DNA of 64,000 bases from Oscillospiraceae bacterium MB08-C2-2 (lineage in GTDB: Bacteria > Bacillota > Clostridia > Oscillospirales > Ruminococcaceae). The DNA lies in the NCBI GenBank assembly GCA_035621215.1, contig CP141729.1, positions 2,378,944 through 2,442,943 of the forward strand. The letters are read 5' to 3'. Both the position numbers and the translations under genes were made by a program. Every line of letters begins with the position of its first letter. Within the stretch, counting starts at the first letter, position 1. Shown here one piece after another: positions 1 through 7,590 of this stretch. The notes beneath the pieces are model-generated. The model saw nothing but the letters and a program-made list of their open reading frames with translations. It was not told where the DNA came from and made no database searches.

Positions 1-13
1 AGGAGGTTTTGAA

Positions 14-2167
14 ATGAATATTGCCCAGCAGCTGACAAAGGAATTTTCTCTACAGGGCTGGCAAGTCGATAACACCATGGCTCTGATTGAAGAGGGCGCT
101 ACTATCCCGTTTATTGCCCGGTACCGCAAGGAGCAGACCGGCAGTCTGGATGATAATGTATTGCGGGAGCTCTCCACCCGCCTGACCTACCTGCAAAATC
201 TGGAAAAGCGCAAAGGGGAGGTGCTGGCCTCCATCGAGGGGCAGGAAAAGCTGACCCCTGAGCTGGAAAAGGCCATCTCTGCCTGTTCCACGCTGGTGGA
301 GGTGGAGGACCTTTACCGTCCCTATAAGCAAAAACGGCGTACCCGTGCCTCCATGGCCAGAGAAAAGGGGCTGGAGCCTTTGGCACAGCTTCTGCTGGAG
401 CAGAAAAAAGAGCCTGACCCCGCTTTGGCGGCGCAGGCTTATGTAAGTGAAGAAAAAGGGGTGGAAACCCCGGAACAGGCCTTAGCCGGGGCCATGGATA
501 TCATCGCCGAAGGTCTTTCGGACGATGCCGAGCTGCGCAAGCGCCTGAGGGCCTTGTTTTTCCGGGAGGGCATTCTATCCACCAAAGCCGCCAAAGAGGC
601 GCAGGACAGCGTTTATACCATGTACTATGAATACAGCGAGCCGGTCAATAAATTGCCGGGGCATCGGATTCTGGCCATCAACCGGGGCGAGAAGGATAGT
701 TTCCTCAAGGTGAGCCTTGAGGTGGATAAGGAAAAATGCCTTGCCCAGATGATCCCCCAGCTTATTAAAGGCGAATCCCCCTGCCGCCCGTATCTGCTGG
801 CCGCCTGTGAGGATGCCTTTGCCCGCCTGATTTTCCCTTCGCTGGAAAACGAGGTGCGGGGCCAGCTCACTGAAAAAGCCGCAGAAGCTGCCATCAAGGT
901 GTTTGCCGCCAACCTCCACCAGCTGCTCATGCAGCCTCCGGTGAAGGATCGGGTGGTGCTGGGTCTTGACCCGGCGTATCGCACCGGCTGTAAAATTGCC
1001 GTAGTGGATGGCACCGGCAAGGTGCTGGATACCACAGTGGTCTATCCCACACCTCCCCAGAATAAAAAAGAAGAGGCCACTCGAGTTCTCACCGGACTGA
1101 TTCAAAAGCACGGTGTTAGCCTGATCTCCATCGGCAATGGCACAGCCTCCCGGGAATCCGAGCTGTTTGTGGTGGAACTAATTGGAAAAATTGGCGGCGA
1201 GCTTTCTTACATTGTAGTCAGCGAGGCGGGTGCCTCGGTGTATTCCGCCTCTAAGCTGGCGGCGGAAGAGTTCCCCGAATTTGATGTTTCTTTGCGGAGT
1301 GCCGTTTCCATTGCCCGCCGCATTCAAGACCCGCTGGCCGAGCTGGTTAAGATTGACCCCAAGGCCATCGGTGTAGGCCAATATCAGCACGATATGCCCC
1401 CCGCACGGCTGGATGATTCCTTGGGTGGTGTGGTGGAGGCCTGCGTAAACAGCGTGGGGGTCGATCTCAACACTGCTTCTCACTCGCTGCTTGCCTATGT
1501 AGCGGGCATCAATGCAGGCGTAGCCAAAAACATCGTGGGCTATCGGGAGGAAAACGGCCGCTTTACCGACCGCAAGCTGCTGCTCAAGGTGCCCAAGCTG
1601 GGCAAAAAGGCTTTTGAGCAGTGCGCCGGGTTCCTGCGGGTGAAGGAAAGCCCCAACATACTGGATAACACCGCTGTGCATCCCGAAAGCTATAAGGCGG
1701 CAAAGCTTCTGTTGGAAAAGTGCGGCTATACACTGGAGAGTGTCCGGGCGGGCAGCCTCACAGGGCTCACCGGCAAGGCCAAGGCCTTGGGACTGGAAAA
1801 GCTGGCCGAAGAAATGGGAGTAGGTGTTCCCACTCTGGAGGATATTATCAGCGAGCTGCAAAAGCCGGGGCGTGACCCTCGTGACCAGCTCCCGCCGCCT
1901 CTTCTGCGCTCCGATGTGCTGGAAATTGCCGATTTGCAGCCGGAAATGATTCTCAGCGGCACAGTGCGGAATATCGTGGATTTCGGCGCCTTTGTGGATA
2001 TCGGCGTGCATCAGGATGGCTTGGTGCACATTTCCCAGCTGGCGGATAAGTTTGTGAAGCATCCGCTGGATGCAGTCAGCGTGGGGGATATTGTGAAGGT
2101 GAAGGTTATGGGCGTGGATGCAAAAAAAGGCCGCATTTCCTTAACCATGAAGGGCTTGCCCTCCTGA
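14..2167 (+). CDS. tex: Tex-family S1 RNA-binding protein
   Basis: The product is a full-length Tex/YhgF-type cytoplasmic protein of 717 residues. The family has an N-terminal helical region, a YqgF/RNase H-like domain, helix-hairpin-helix segments and a C-terminal S1 RNA-binding domain, and is linked to transcription and RNA metabolism. Visible landmarks are the start MNIAQQLTKEF, the YqgF-like core beginning VLGLDPAYRTGCKIAVVDG near residue 315, and the S1 domain from about residue 640 (GTVRNIVDFGAFVDIGVHQDG) ending RISLTMKGL. The ATG at 14 follows a perfect AGGAGG at 1-6. Anything upstream lies outside the window, so operon membership on the left is unknown. Confidence 0.97.
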   Translation: MNIAQQLTKEFSLQGWQVDNTMALIEEGATIPFIARYRKEQTGSLDDNVLRELSTRLTYLQNLEKRKGEVLASIEGQEKLTPELEKAISACSTLVEVEDLYRPYKQKRRTRASMAREKGLEPLAQLLLEQKKEPDPALAAQAYVSEEKGVETPEQALAGAMDIIAEGLSDDAELRKRLRALFFREGILSTKAAKEAQDSVYTMYYEYSEPVNKLPGHRILAINRGEKDSFLKVSLEVDKEKCLAQMIPQLIKGESPCRPYLLAACEDAFARLIFPSLENEVRGQLTEKAAEAAIKVFAANLHQLLMQPPVKDRVVLGLDPAYRTGCKIAVVDGTGKVLDTTVVYPTPPQNKKEEATRVLTGLIQKHGVSLISIGNGTASRESELFVVELIGKIGGELSYIVVSEAGASVYSASKLAAEEFPEFDVSLRSAVSIARRIQDPLAELVKIDPKAIGVGQYQHDMPPARLDDSLGGVVEACVNSVGVDLNTASHSLLAYVAGINAGVAKNIVGYREENGRFTDRKLLLKVPKLGKKAFEQCAGFLRVKESPNILDNTAVHPESYKAAKLLLEKCGYTLESVRAGSLTGLTGKAKALGLEKLAEEMGVGVPTLEDIISELQKPGRDPRDQLPPPLLRSDVLEIADLQPEMILSGTVRNIVDFGAFVDIGVHQDGLVHISQLADKFVKHPLDAVSVGDIVKVKVMGVDAKKGRISLTMKGLPS

Positions 2168-2227
2168 CAAGGCACAAACACATCATGCTCATTTAAATGG
2201 CCCGCACCTGAAAGGAGGAACTGGATT

Positions 2228-2662
2228 ATGAAGCGTCCTCACCCGGCAATGCTCACCATTTGGCGGCTGTATCTTCTGCTGCCGGGGTTTGTGGCGGCCT
2301 TTCTTTCGGCGCTGTTTTTCCAGCCTCGTTCAGTGCCATGGCTGCTGGTGACCGGCCTTTGGGTAGCAGGCTTCTTGTTTATGTACTTTTTTTATCTGCC
2401 CGCCAAATACCACCGGCTTTCTTATACCATAGCGGAGGGGCAGCTGGTGAAGCACAGCGGGGTTTTCTACCGCCGGGTTTTGCGCATGCCTTTGCGCAGT
2501 GTCCGGTATACCTCCCTGTATATGAATCCCTTGGGCAGCTTTTGGAAGATCGGCTCGGTGTTGGTGGTGGCGGCGGGGGGCAGAATGATGCTTCCCGGCC
2601 TGCGGCTGGAGGAAATTGAAAGCCTCAACCGGGCTCTGTTCCCTTCATCTCAGGCAAGGTAG
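2228..2662 (+). CDS. Bacterial PH-domain membrane protein, YdbS-like
   Basis: This is a 144-residue protein with two hydrophobic segments near the N terminus (about residues 10-55) followed by a bPH2-type domain containing the typical stretch KYHRLSYTIAEGQLVKHSG. Length and topology match YdbS of Bacillus. The following gene resembles YdbT, and the two form a pair in Bacillus too, where the YdbST pair has been tied to resistance against some antimicrobial peptides. A role here is inferred only. The ATG follows AAAGGAGGAACTGGATT. The stop codon at 2660-2662 touches the outer stem of a cloverleaf element. Confidence 0.85.
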   Translation: MKRPHPAMLTIWRLYLLLPGFVAAFLSALFFQPRSVPWLLVTGLWVAGFLFMYFFYLPAKYHRLSYTIAEGQLVKHSGVFYRRVLRMPLRSVRYTSLYMNPLGSFWKIGSVLVVAAGGRMMLPGLRLEEIESLNRALFPSSQAR

Positions 2663-2742
2663 GCGGGCGTATCCCGAAGATGCTTTGCATCTTCGGGATC
2701 GGCGGGCTTTGCCCGCTGCTGCGCAAGGCGCAGACGCCCGCC
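2662..2742. repeat. Cloverleaf-shaped inverted-repeat element (family E, copy 1)
   Basis: An outer stem GGCGGGCGT (2662-2670) pairs with ACGCCCGCC (2734-2742). It encloses three hairpins with almost no spacer: ATCCCGAAGATGC/GCATCTTCGGGAT (2671-2699), GCGGGC/GCCCGC (2702-2716) and CTGCGC/GCGCAG (2719-2733), each with a 3-base loop. The element starts at the last base of the upstream stop codon. The same architecture with different arm sequences occurs at 38032-38130. Confidence 0.9.
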
Positions 2743-2783
2743 GCCCTCAGCCACCAACCAAACCACAAGCGGAGGTGATTTCT

Positions 2784-4226
2784 TTGACCTTTCGGGCGCA
2801 TCCCATCACCATTGTGGTGAATCTGCGGCGATTCCTATATCTGATCATCATCTCAGTGATTCGTGGGTTGCTGGCCGCCTTTCAAGGGGGCCTTACCGGA
2901 TGGCTGCGGGGCGCTTGGGTGGATGTGCTGGTGGTGTTGGTTATGGTGGGGCTTTCGGTGCTGCAATGGAGAGCGCTGGTGTATCGCTATGAGGGGGAAC
3001 ACTTGGAAATCGATTCCGGTGCGCTGGTGCGCAAAAGGGTGCTGGTTCCCTTGGGCAGTATCGTCACCCTTTCAGCCATCCATTCCTTTTACCTGCGGCC
3101 ATTCCGGGCTGTGCGGCTGCGGATGGATACACTGGGCGGCGGCAGCCGGGAGGCGGACTTTATCGTTTTGGTTCACCGGGATACCGCCGAAAGGGCCATG
3201 GCTCTGCACGCAGGGGAGGAACAGGCCATGGTGCGCCGCTATACTCCTCGCACCACCTCGGTTCTGGCACTGGCTTTTTTGACCTCCAATTCGCTGGCAG
3301 GCATTGTGTTCATTGCCACGCTTATCTCCCAGTCAGGCAAACTGGTGGGAGCGGAGTTTTCCCAGCAGCTGGTGGATACGTGGGAAACCACCGCCCGAAC
3401 CTTGGCCTTTGGCATTCCGCCTGCCGCCGCCGCTGTGGCCTACGCTCTTCTTTTCGGGTGGGTGGTGGGGTTTGCCATCACTTTTCTGCGGTATAAAAAC
3501 TTCAACGTGCGCCGCAGCGGGGAGCTGCTGAAAATTGCCGGGGGCGAGTTTACCCACCGGGAATATGCCTTTTCCACCCGGCGTATCAATTTTCTGGATA
3601 TTCGGCAAAGTCTGACCAGCAAGTTTTTGAAGATTTACTCTTTGTATATTTATTCGATAGGATACGGAAAGTACAAGGATGATATTGCCTGCCTGATGCC
3701 CGCTGAAAACAAAAAAGACTTTGCCGCCAACCTGAAGCTGCTTTTGTGGGAGATGGAGCCGATACCCCGCCAGCTCGCTCCGGCCAAGGGAGGCATCCTC
3801 CGCTTCTTGGCTTTGCCGCTGGCTTTGGGGATTGGTATCCCGGCGGTGATGGGGTTGGCAAGGCTGCTGTTCCCCGATTGGTGGGAGTTTGTTCTGTTTC
3901 TCGGCCTGATGGGGCTGGTGCCGGTTCTGTATTTCTTTATCATCCGGGTCATGGATTACAGAACGGGCGGCCTTGCTTTTGATGGAGAAAATTATACTAT
4001 ACGTTATTCAGCGGGGATGTATCTACACACTGTAGTAATTCCAGCCCGCCGAGTGATCCTGATTGAAAACCGCCAAAGCCTGATGCAGCGGCGAAAGGAT
4101 CGGTGCGACTGCCACATCTTTACAGTAGCAGAAGGGCGGATGTGCCACATCTTGCGGGGCCTTGACCGGAAAAAAGCGGAGGAATTCCTAAACAAATCGT
4201 ATAATATTTATAAATCATCCAAATAG
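2784..4226 (+). CDS. Multi-PH-domain membrane protein, YdbT-like
   Basis: A 480-residue membrane protein with repeated bPH2-type domains separated by pairs of hydrophobic segments, as in Bacillus YdbT. A recurring PH-domain strand pattern such as YRYEGEHLEIDSGALVRKRVLVPL is visible three times in variant form. The chosen start is the TTG at 2784, preceded by a strong GGAGGTGA at 2771-2778. The open frame extends upstream to 2616, but that part lies inside the cloverleaf element and overlaps the previous gene, so it is unlikely to be translated. It probably works with the preceding YdbS-like protein. The substrate or ligand is unknown. Confidence 0.85.
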   Translation: MTFRAHPITIVVNLRRFLYLIIISVIRGLLAAFQGGLTGWLRGAWVDVLVVLVMVGLSVLQWRALVYRYEGEHLEIDSGALVRKRVLVPLGSIVTLSAIHSFYLRPFRAVRLRMDTLGGGSREADFIVLVHRDTAERAMALHAGEEQAMVRRYTPRTTSVLALAFLTSNSLAGIVFIATLISQSGKLVGAEFSQQLVDTWETTARTLAFGIPPAAAAVAYALLFGWVVGFAITFLRYKNFNVRRSGELLKIAGGEFTHREYAFSTRRINFLDIRQSLTSKFLKIYSLYIYSIGYGKYKDDIACLMPAENKKDFAANLKLLLWEMEPIPRQLAPAKGGILRFLALPLALGIGIPAVMGLARLLFPDWWEFVLFLGLMGLVPVLYFFIIRVMDYRTGGLAFDGENYTIRYSAGMYLHTVVIPARRVILIENRQSLMQRRKDRCDCHIFTVAEGRMCHILRGLDRKKAEEFLNKSYNIYKSSK

Positions 4227-4241
4227 GAGTGGAAAAGCGAG

Positions 4242-4730
4242 TTGAATAAGGGCGAGTTTTACGCTTTGCTGGAGCAGCGGGGCATTCCCCATGAAAGCTA
4301 TGAGCATCCTGCGGTTTTCACCATGGAGGAGCTGGCAGGCTGTAATATTCCCCACACCGAGAGAATTGTAAAAAACCTTTTCCTGCGGGATGACAAAAAA
4401 AGGAACTACTACCTTGTTACAGTGGCGGGGGAGCATACGGTGAATCTGGCCCAGCTGAGCCAGCGCATTCCCAGCCGAAAGCTGAGCTTTGCCAGTGAAG
4501 AAAAGCTGTGGGAGCTTCTGGCCTTGAAAAAGGGGCATGTTACCCCGGTGGGCATCCTGAACAACGGGGAGAAAAATGTTACGCTGGTGTTGGATCAAAA
4601 GCTGGTGGGGCAAACCATCGGCATTCATCCCATGGAAAACACGGCAACGGTTTTTCTTGCTTTTGAGGAGTTGCTCAAGCTGGTGGAGGAGCATGGGAAC
4701 ACCACCGTGATCTGTAGGCTTGACGGATAG
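4242..4730 (+). CDS. Prolyl-tRNA deacylase (ProXp-ala/PrdX, YbaK-EbsC fold)
   Basis: The 162-residue product matches stand-alone YbaK/ProX editing domains that hydrolyse mischarged Ala-tRNA(Pro) in the cytoplasm. Visible family features are the start LEQRGIPHESYEHPAVFTMEE, the conserved lysine in RIVKNLFLRDDK, and GHVTPVGILN in the centre. The start is TTG at 4242 with AGGAGTGG at 4226-4233 and no in-frame ATG nearby. It follows the YdbT-like gene by 15 bases and is closed by a bidirectional terminator at 4756-4787. The family assignment is firm; the exact tRNA specificity is inferred from family. Confidence 0.9.
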   Translation: MNKGEFYALLEQRGIPHESYEHPAVFTMEELAGCNIPHTERIVKNLFLRDDKKRNYYLVTVAGEHTVNLAQLSQRIPSRKLSFASEEKLWELLALKKGHVTPVGILNNGEKNVTLVLDQKLVGQTIGIHPMENTATVFLAFEELLKLVEEHGNTTVICRLDG

Positions 4731-4755
4731 ACGTTACAATAAGCCGGCAATCAAA

Positions 4756-4787
4756 AAGGCCAAGAAGCAAGACAGCTTCTTGGCCTT
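4756..4787. terminator. Bidirectional intrinsic terminator
   Basis: The hairpin AAGGCCAAGAAGC/GCTTCTTGGCCTT with a 6-base loop has T-rich tails on both sides. It separates the converging prolyl-tRNA deacylase and EpsG-like genes. Confidence 0.9.
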
Positions 4788-4794
4788 TATCTGT

Positions 4795-5997
4795 TTAGTT
4801 GAAGGGTGTAGGCGCTCCGTTGCCGCCCAGCCAATCCAGCACCGATTGATAGGGAAACACATTGTGGAACCCGTTGACATGGGAGCCAAACTCATTGTAA
4901 CACAGCGTGAGAAAGACCAGAGCCACCACAGCGCTCCAATAATACTTTTGGTGATCGCTGATGGATTGGTTAAGCTTTTTCAGCTTGGCCAAAGCCTCTT
5001 TACCCGGCTTTTTATCGGTTCCTTGGCGCAGCTCATCCCGCAGGGCATATTCCTCGGGGGAGGCCAGCAGGCAGCTCAAAGCAGCGGGTGCCGCTACCAG
5101 TGCAAAGATATATACATACATGGAAAGCCGCTCCAAAATAAAGTGGCGGGTGATAAACAGCCAGATTATGGCGCTGTACAACATCAGGTTCATAAGCACA
5201 GTACTATCCGGGTCACGCTTCTGCCAGATCGGCCACAGCGCCAGGCAGGCCCCGAAGATGGTGAAAGGAATCAGCAAAAAGACAGGGCTGAAAGCTGTTA
5301 CATAAACCGAATCCTTATAATAAGTGAAAACAAAGCGGGTGACCAGCTGCAAAATGGTTTCAGAAAAGATGTAAAGCAGCACGGTCATGCTTCCATACAG
5401 GATGCCCAGTTTTTTGCCCAGCTTCAAATGGCAGACAAAATAAACCGGAATCATAATCAGTGCTGTTTTGTGAAAGGTTGCCGCCAGCAGAATCATGGCA
5501 AAATAGGGAATGGGCTTTTTGCTGCGGAGAAAGCCGTAGGAAAGGGCTACAATGCTGCAAGCAAGGCTTTGCCGAATAAAATTCATACTGGTATAGAAAA
5601 AAGTAAGGGTTACAAAGAGCCAAGTGGAAAGCCACTTGTTGTCACACCAGAGATAAATAAAAACAGCAATGGGAATCAAAATCAAGGCGGCATAAATGCC
5701 GTACATCACCAGAGAATTGGGTACAAAAAAGGCCATTGCCTTGGTCAGCAGTGTAAAGCCCAGCTCAGGCCCTTGGTTCAGCAGACCCGAGAAGCCCTCG
5801 GCGGCCTTGATATCTTGGAAGATTTTAATGTAGGATTCATAGTCAAAGCCGATCCCATAGCGAAAGGTGGCAATAAACCACATGTAGGCAAAATTCACTG
5901 CCAAGTAGATACCCGATTTCACCCGGCTGGGCTTATAGATGCAAAGAGGCCAGGCCAGTCCCAGAATCAGCAGCAGATTGATATAATAAACTGTCAT
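4795..5997 (-). CDS. EpsG-family polysaccharide polymerase-like membrane protein
   Basis: A 400-residue polytopic membrane protein. The N-terminal region with FIATFRYGIGFDYESY is the hallmark of EpsG/Wzy-like proteins, which polymerise or help export surface polysaccharide repeat units. About ten hydrophobic segments can be read; a hydrophilic loop with several lysines lies near residues 320-345. No other polysaccharide genes flank it, so it is an isolated member whose partner enzymes would be elsewhere. The start is ATG with a weak GAGGTAATT upstream, and a matching promoter lies at 6036-6064. Function is inferred from family resemblance. Confidence 0.8.
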   Translation of the reverse strand: MTVYYINLLLILGLAWPLCIYKPSRVKSGIYLAVNFAYMWFIATFRYGIGFDYESYIKIFQDIKAAEGFSGLLNQGPELGFTLLTKAMAFFVPNSLVMYGIYAALILIPIAVFIYLWCDNKWLSTWLFVTLTFFYTSMNFIRQSLACSIVALSYGFLRSKKPIPYFAMILLAATFHKTALIMIPVYFVCHLKLGKKLGILYGSMTVLLYIFSETILQLVTRFVFTYYKDSVYVTAFSPVFLLIPFTIFGACLALWPIWQKRDPDSTVLMNLMLYSAIIWLFITRHFILERLSMYVYIFALVAAPAALSCLLASPEEYALRDELRQGTDKKPGKEALAKLKKLNQSISDHQKYYWSAVVALVFLTLCYNEFGSHVNGFHNVFPYQSVLDWLGGNGAPTPFN

Positions 5998-6035
5998 AAT
6001 TACCTCATTCTCATGCGTTTTATTCGATCTTTTTC

Positions 6036-6064
6036 ATTTTACACCATTTTCTCTTTATTATCAA
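6036..6064 (-). promoter_or_regulatory. Promoter for EpsG-like gene
   Basis: On the minus strand TTGATA (6059-6064), a 17-base spacer and TAAAAT (6036-6041) form a sigma-A-type promoter about 40 bases upstream of the start codon. Confidence 0.6.
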
Positions 6065-6065
6065 C

Positions 6066-6150
6066 TTGCTTTCTTTTTGAAAAAAGCAAAGTACACAAAG
6101 AAAAACGTACTTTCTTTTTGATAAAAGAAAGTACGCAAAGAAAAACCACT
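6066..6150. repeat. Family A hairpins
   Basis: Two successive poly-T/poly-A hairpins occur. The second, 6106-6135, has arms CGTACTTTCTTTT and AAAAGAAAGTACG, followed by the family signature GCAAAGAAAAACCACTT. The core CTTTCTTTTT/AAAAGAAAG is shared with many other intergenic sites in the window, while the stem-base bases differ in a paired way. Confidence 0.8.
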
Positions 6151-6176
6151 TAAGAGATTTCCAATGAGTGCTGTCC

Positions 6177-6365
6177 TCCGCCATCGAGTGCAAAGGCTGA
6201 ATGTTTCAGCAAGCTAAGCCCGACGAAAAAGGCGAAGTCTCCGCCATTGAGTGCAAAGGTTGGATTTTTCAGCAGGCTAAGCCTGACAAAAGAGGCAAAG
6301 CCTCCGCCATCGAGTGCAAAGGCTGAATTTTTCAGCAAGCTAGGCCCGACGAAAGAGGCGAAGCC
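6177..6365. repeat. Tandem repeat, three 63-bp units
   Basis: Units begin at 6177, 6240 and 6303, each starting TCCGCCAT(C/T)GAGTGCAAAGG and ending near GACGAAAGAGGCGAAG; a fragment of a fourth begins at 6366. The period of exactly 63 keeps all reading frames open, which produces an open frame on the minus strand (6150-6404). That frame is not considered a gene. Parts of the unit, such as GAGGCTTCGCCTCTTTCGTC, recur in other family A elements. Confidence 0.9.
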
Positions 6366-6464
6366 TCCAAAAATACGCCGCCGGTGAAGCGGCATAAAAT
6401 CCAATTCACCGGCGGGAAAGTGTGTGCTTTATGCTTTTTTGGTGCAGCCTTGGCCGCAAGAGGG

Positions 6465-6728
6465 TTATTCCTCTTCTTCGAGCTCTTCCTTTTGAGATTC
6501 TATAAAGAGGGAAAGAGGCATACAGGGAGAGCAAGGGGGTTTAGGCGGACAAGGCGGTTTGGGCGGAGGACATGGCGGAGGAGGGCAGGGCGGAGGACAC
6601 GGCCGAGGTCTGCAGCAAGGCTTACAACAAGGCTTGCAGCAGCCACCTCCGCGATGACAGGTTTCAAATACATCGCTGAGAATACCGCCCTGACGGGCAA
6701 TATCTTCTATAATTTGAGAATAGGTCAT
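6465..6728 (-). CDS. Small Cys/Pro-rich protein
   Basis: An 87-residue protein with three parts: an ordinary N terminus (MTYSQIIEDIARQGGILSDV), a central low-complexity segment from about residue 25 to 69 built from CCKPCC, CPPPCPPPP and PPCPPKPP blocks with 14 or so cysteines, and an acidic C terminus ending EELEEEE. AAAGGAGCTGCACCC precedes the ATG at ideal spacing, which supports real translation. No signal peptide or membrane segment is visible. I do not recognise the family. Cysteine-rich proline repeats could suit a disulfide-crosslinked spore or cell-surface structural protein, or a metal-binding protein, but that is speculation. Confidence 0.7.
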   Translation of the reverse strand: MTYSQIIEDIARQGGILSDVFETCHRGGGCCKPCCKPCCRPRPCPPPCPPPPCPPPKPPCPPKPPCSPCMPLSLFIESQKEELEEEE

Positions 6729-7109
6729 GGGTGCAGCTCCTTTCTAAAGACTCTCTTTATTCTATGCATTACAGGTGCGGATGTTGAAAGGCCCCAACCC
6801 CTGCATTCCTTGGCCGTTTAGCGAAAGGACCAACTGGGAGGGGGAAGGGATTCCTCTATTGAATTTTCGCTCAAATGTGATACAATAAAAACAATCATCT
6901 CGAAAATACATATAATTTTTTAGGATGCGGCGATGCTGCTCTCATGCTTTTGGTGTCTGCATGATTCCCAATAGGGAGCAACCCCCAGAGTGTTTGAGCA
7001 CCCCCATTAGAAAGCCCCAAATGTATACATAAGCTTTTTATGGGTGAAAAAGTAAAACACACAAAGGCCCTCAAAGGGCATACAGAGATTTTAACGAAGG
7101 AGAGGACAA
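6729..7109. other. Intergenic region without recognised gene
   Basis: This roughly 380-base stretch separates the divergent Cys/Pro-rich gene and rimI. I see short A/T-rich runs and a small hairpin AGGCCC/AGGGCA-type near 7063-7080, but no convincing gene or strong promoter pair. Confidence 0.5.
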
Positions 7110-7565
7110 ATGGATACACCCGAACCCCGAATACGCATTTCTGCGATGTCGGTGGAAAATGTTGAGAAAGTGGAAGAGCTGGAAAAAGCCTGCTTTTCCG
7201 CCCCATGGAGTTTAGATTCGCTGGTGGAGGAGCTCTCCAACCCGATGGCCGTGTTTCGTGTGGCTTATCTGGGAGAGGAGCTGGCCGGTTATATGGGGAT
7301 GCATCATATTATCGATGAGGGGTATATTACCAATATAGGCGTTTTCCCCCAGCTGCGCCGCCAGGGAGTGGCCCGGGCTTTGCTGGAGGATATGCTGTGC
7401 TATGGTGAGGAAAATGACCTGAATTTTCTCACGTTGGAGGTGCGGCCTTCCAACGAAGCGGCCATTGCCCTTTATAAGGCCTATGGCTTTGAAGAGGCAG
7501 GGCGGCGCACCGGTTATTACCAGAACCCGGTGGAGGATGCTCTGCTCCTGACCCGTAAATTGTGA
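7110..7565 (+). CDS. rimI: Ribosomal protein alanine N-acetyltransferase
   Basis: A 151-residue GNAT acetyltransferase. The acetyl-CoA loop is visible as QLRRQGVARALLEDML, followed by the RimI-typical LEVRPSNEAAIALYKAYGFEEAGRR. RimI acetylates the N terminus of ribosomal protein S18 in enterobacteria; the substrate here is inferred. AAGGAGAGGACAA precedes the ATG. It is directly upstream of tsaD (25-base gap), the common Firmicute arrangement. Confidence 0.93.
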   Translation: MDTPEPRIRISAMSVENVEKVEELEKACFSAPWSLDSLVEELSNPMAVFRVAYLGEELAGYMGMHHIIDEGYITNIGVFPQLRRQGVARALLEDMLCYGEENDLNFLTLEVRPSNEAAIALYKAYGFEEAGRRTGYYQNPVEDALLLTRKL

Positions 7566-7590
7566 ATGAATATGCAAGGAGGCAGCAGCT

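Noticed and set aside
4720-6153. 477-codon plus-strand frame opposite the EpsG-like gene
   Set aside because: It is the antisense shadow of a convincing membrane protein gene; composition is rich in Gln, His and Lys and has no ribosome binding site.
6177-6365. Could the 63-bp repeats be a CRISPR array?
   Set aside because: Units are contiguous with no unique spacers and only three copies; no cas genes nearby.
6150-6404. Minus-strand frame of 84 codons with an internal 21-residue repeat
   Set aside because: It is produced by the 63-bp tandem repeat; no ribosome binding site, and the same DNA recurs non-coding elsewhere.
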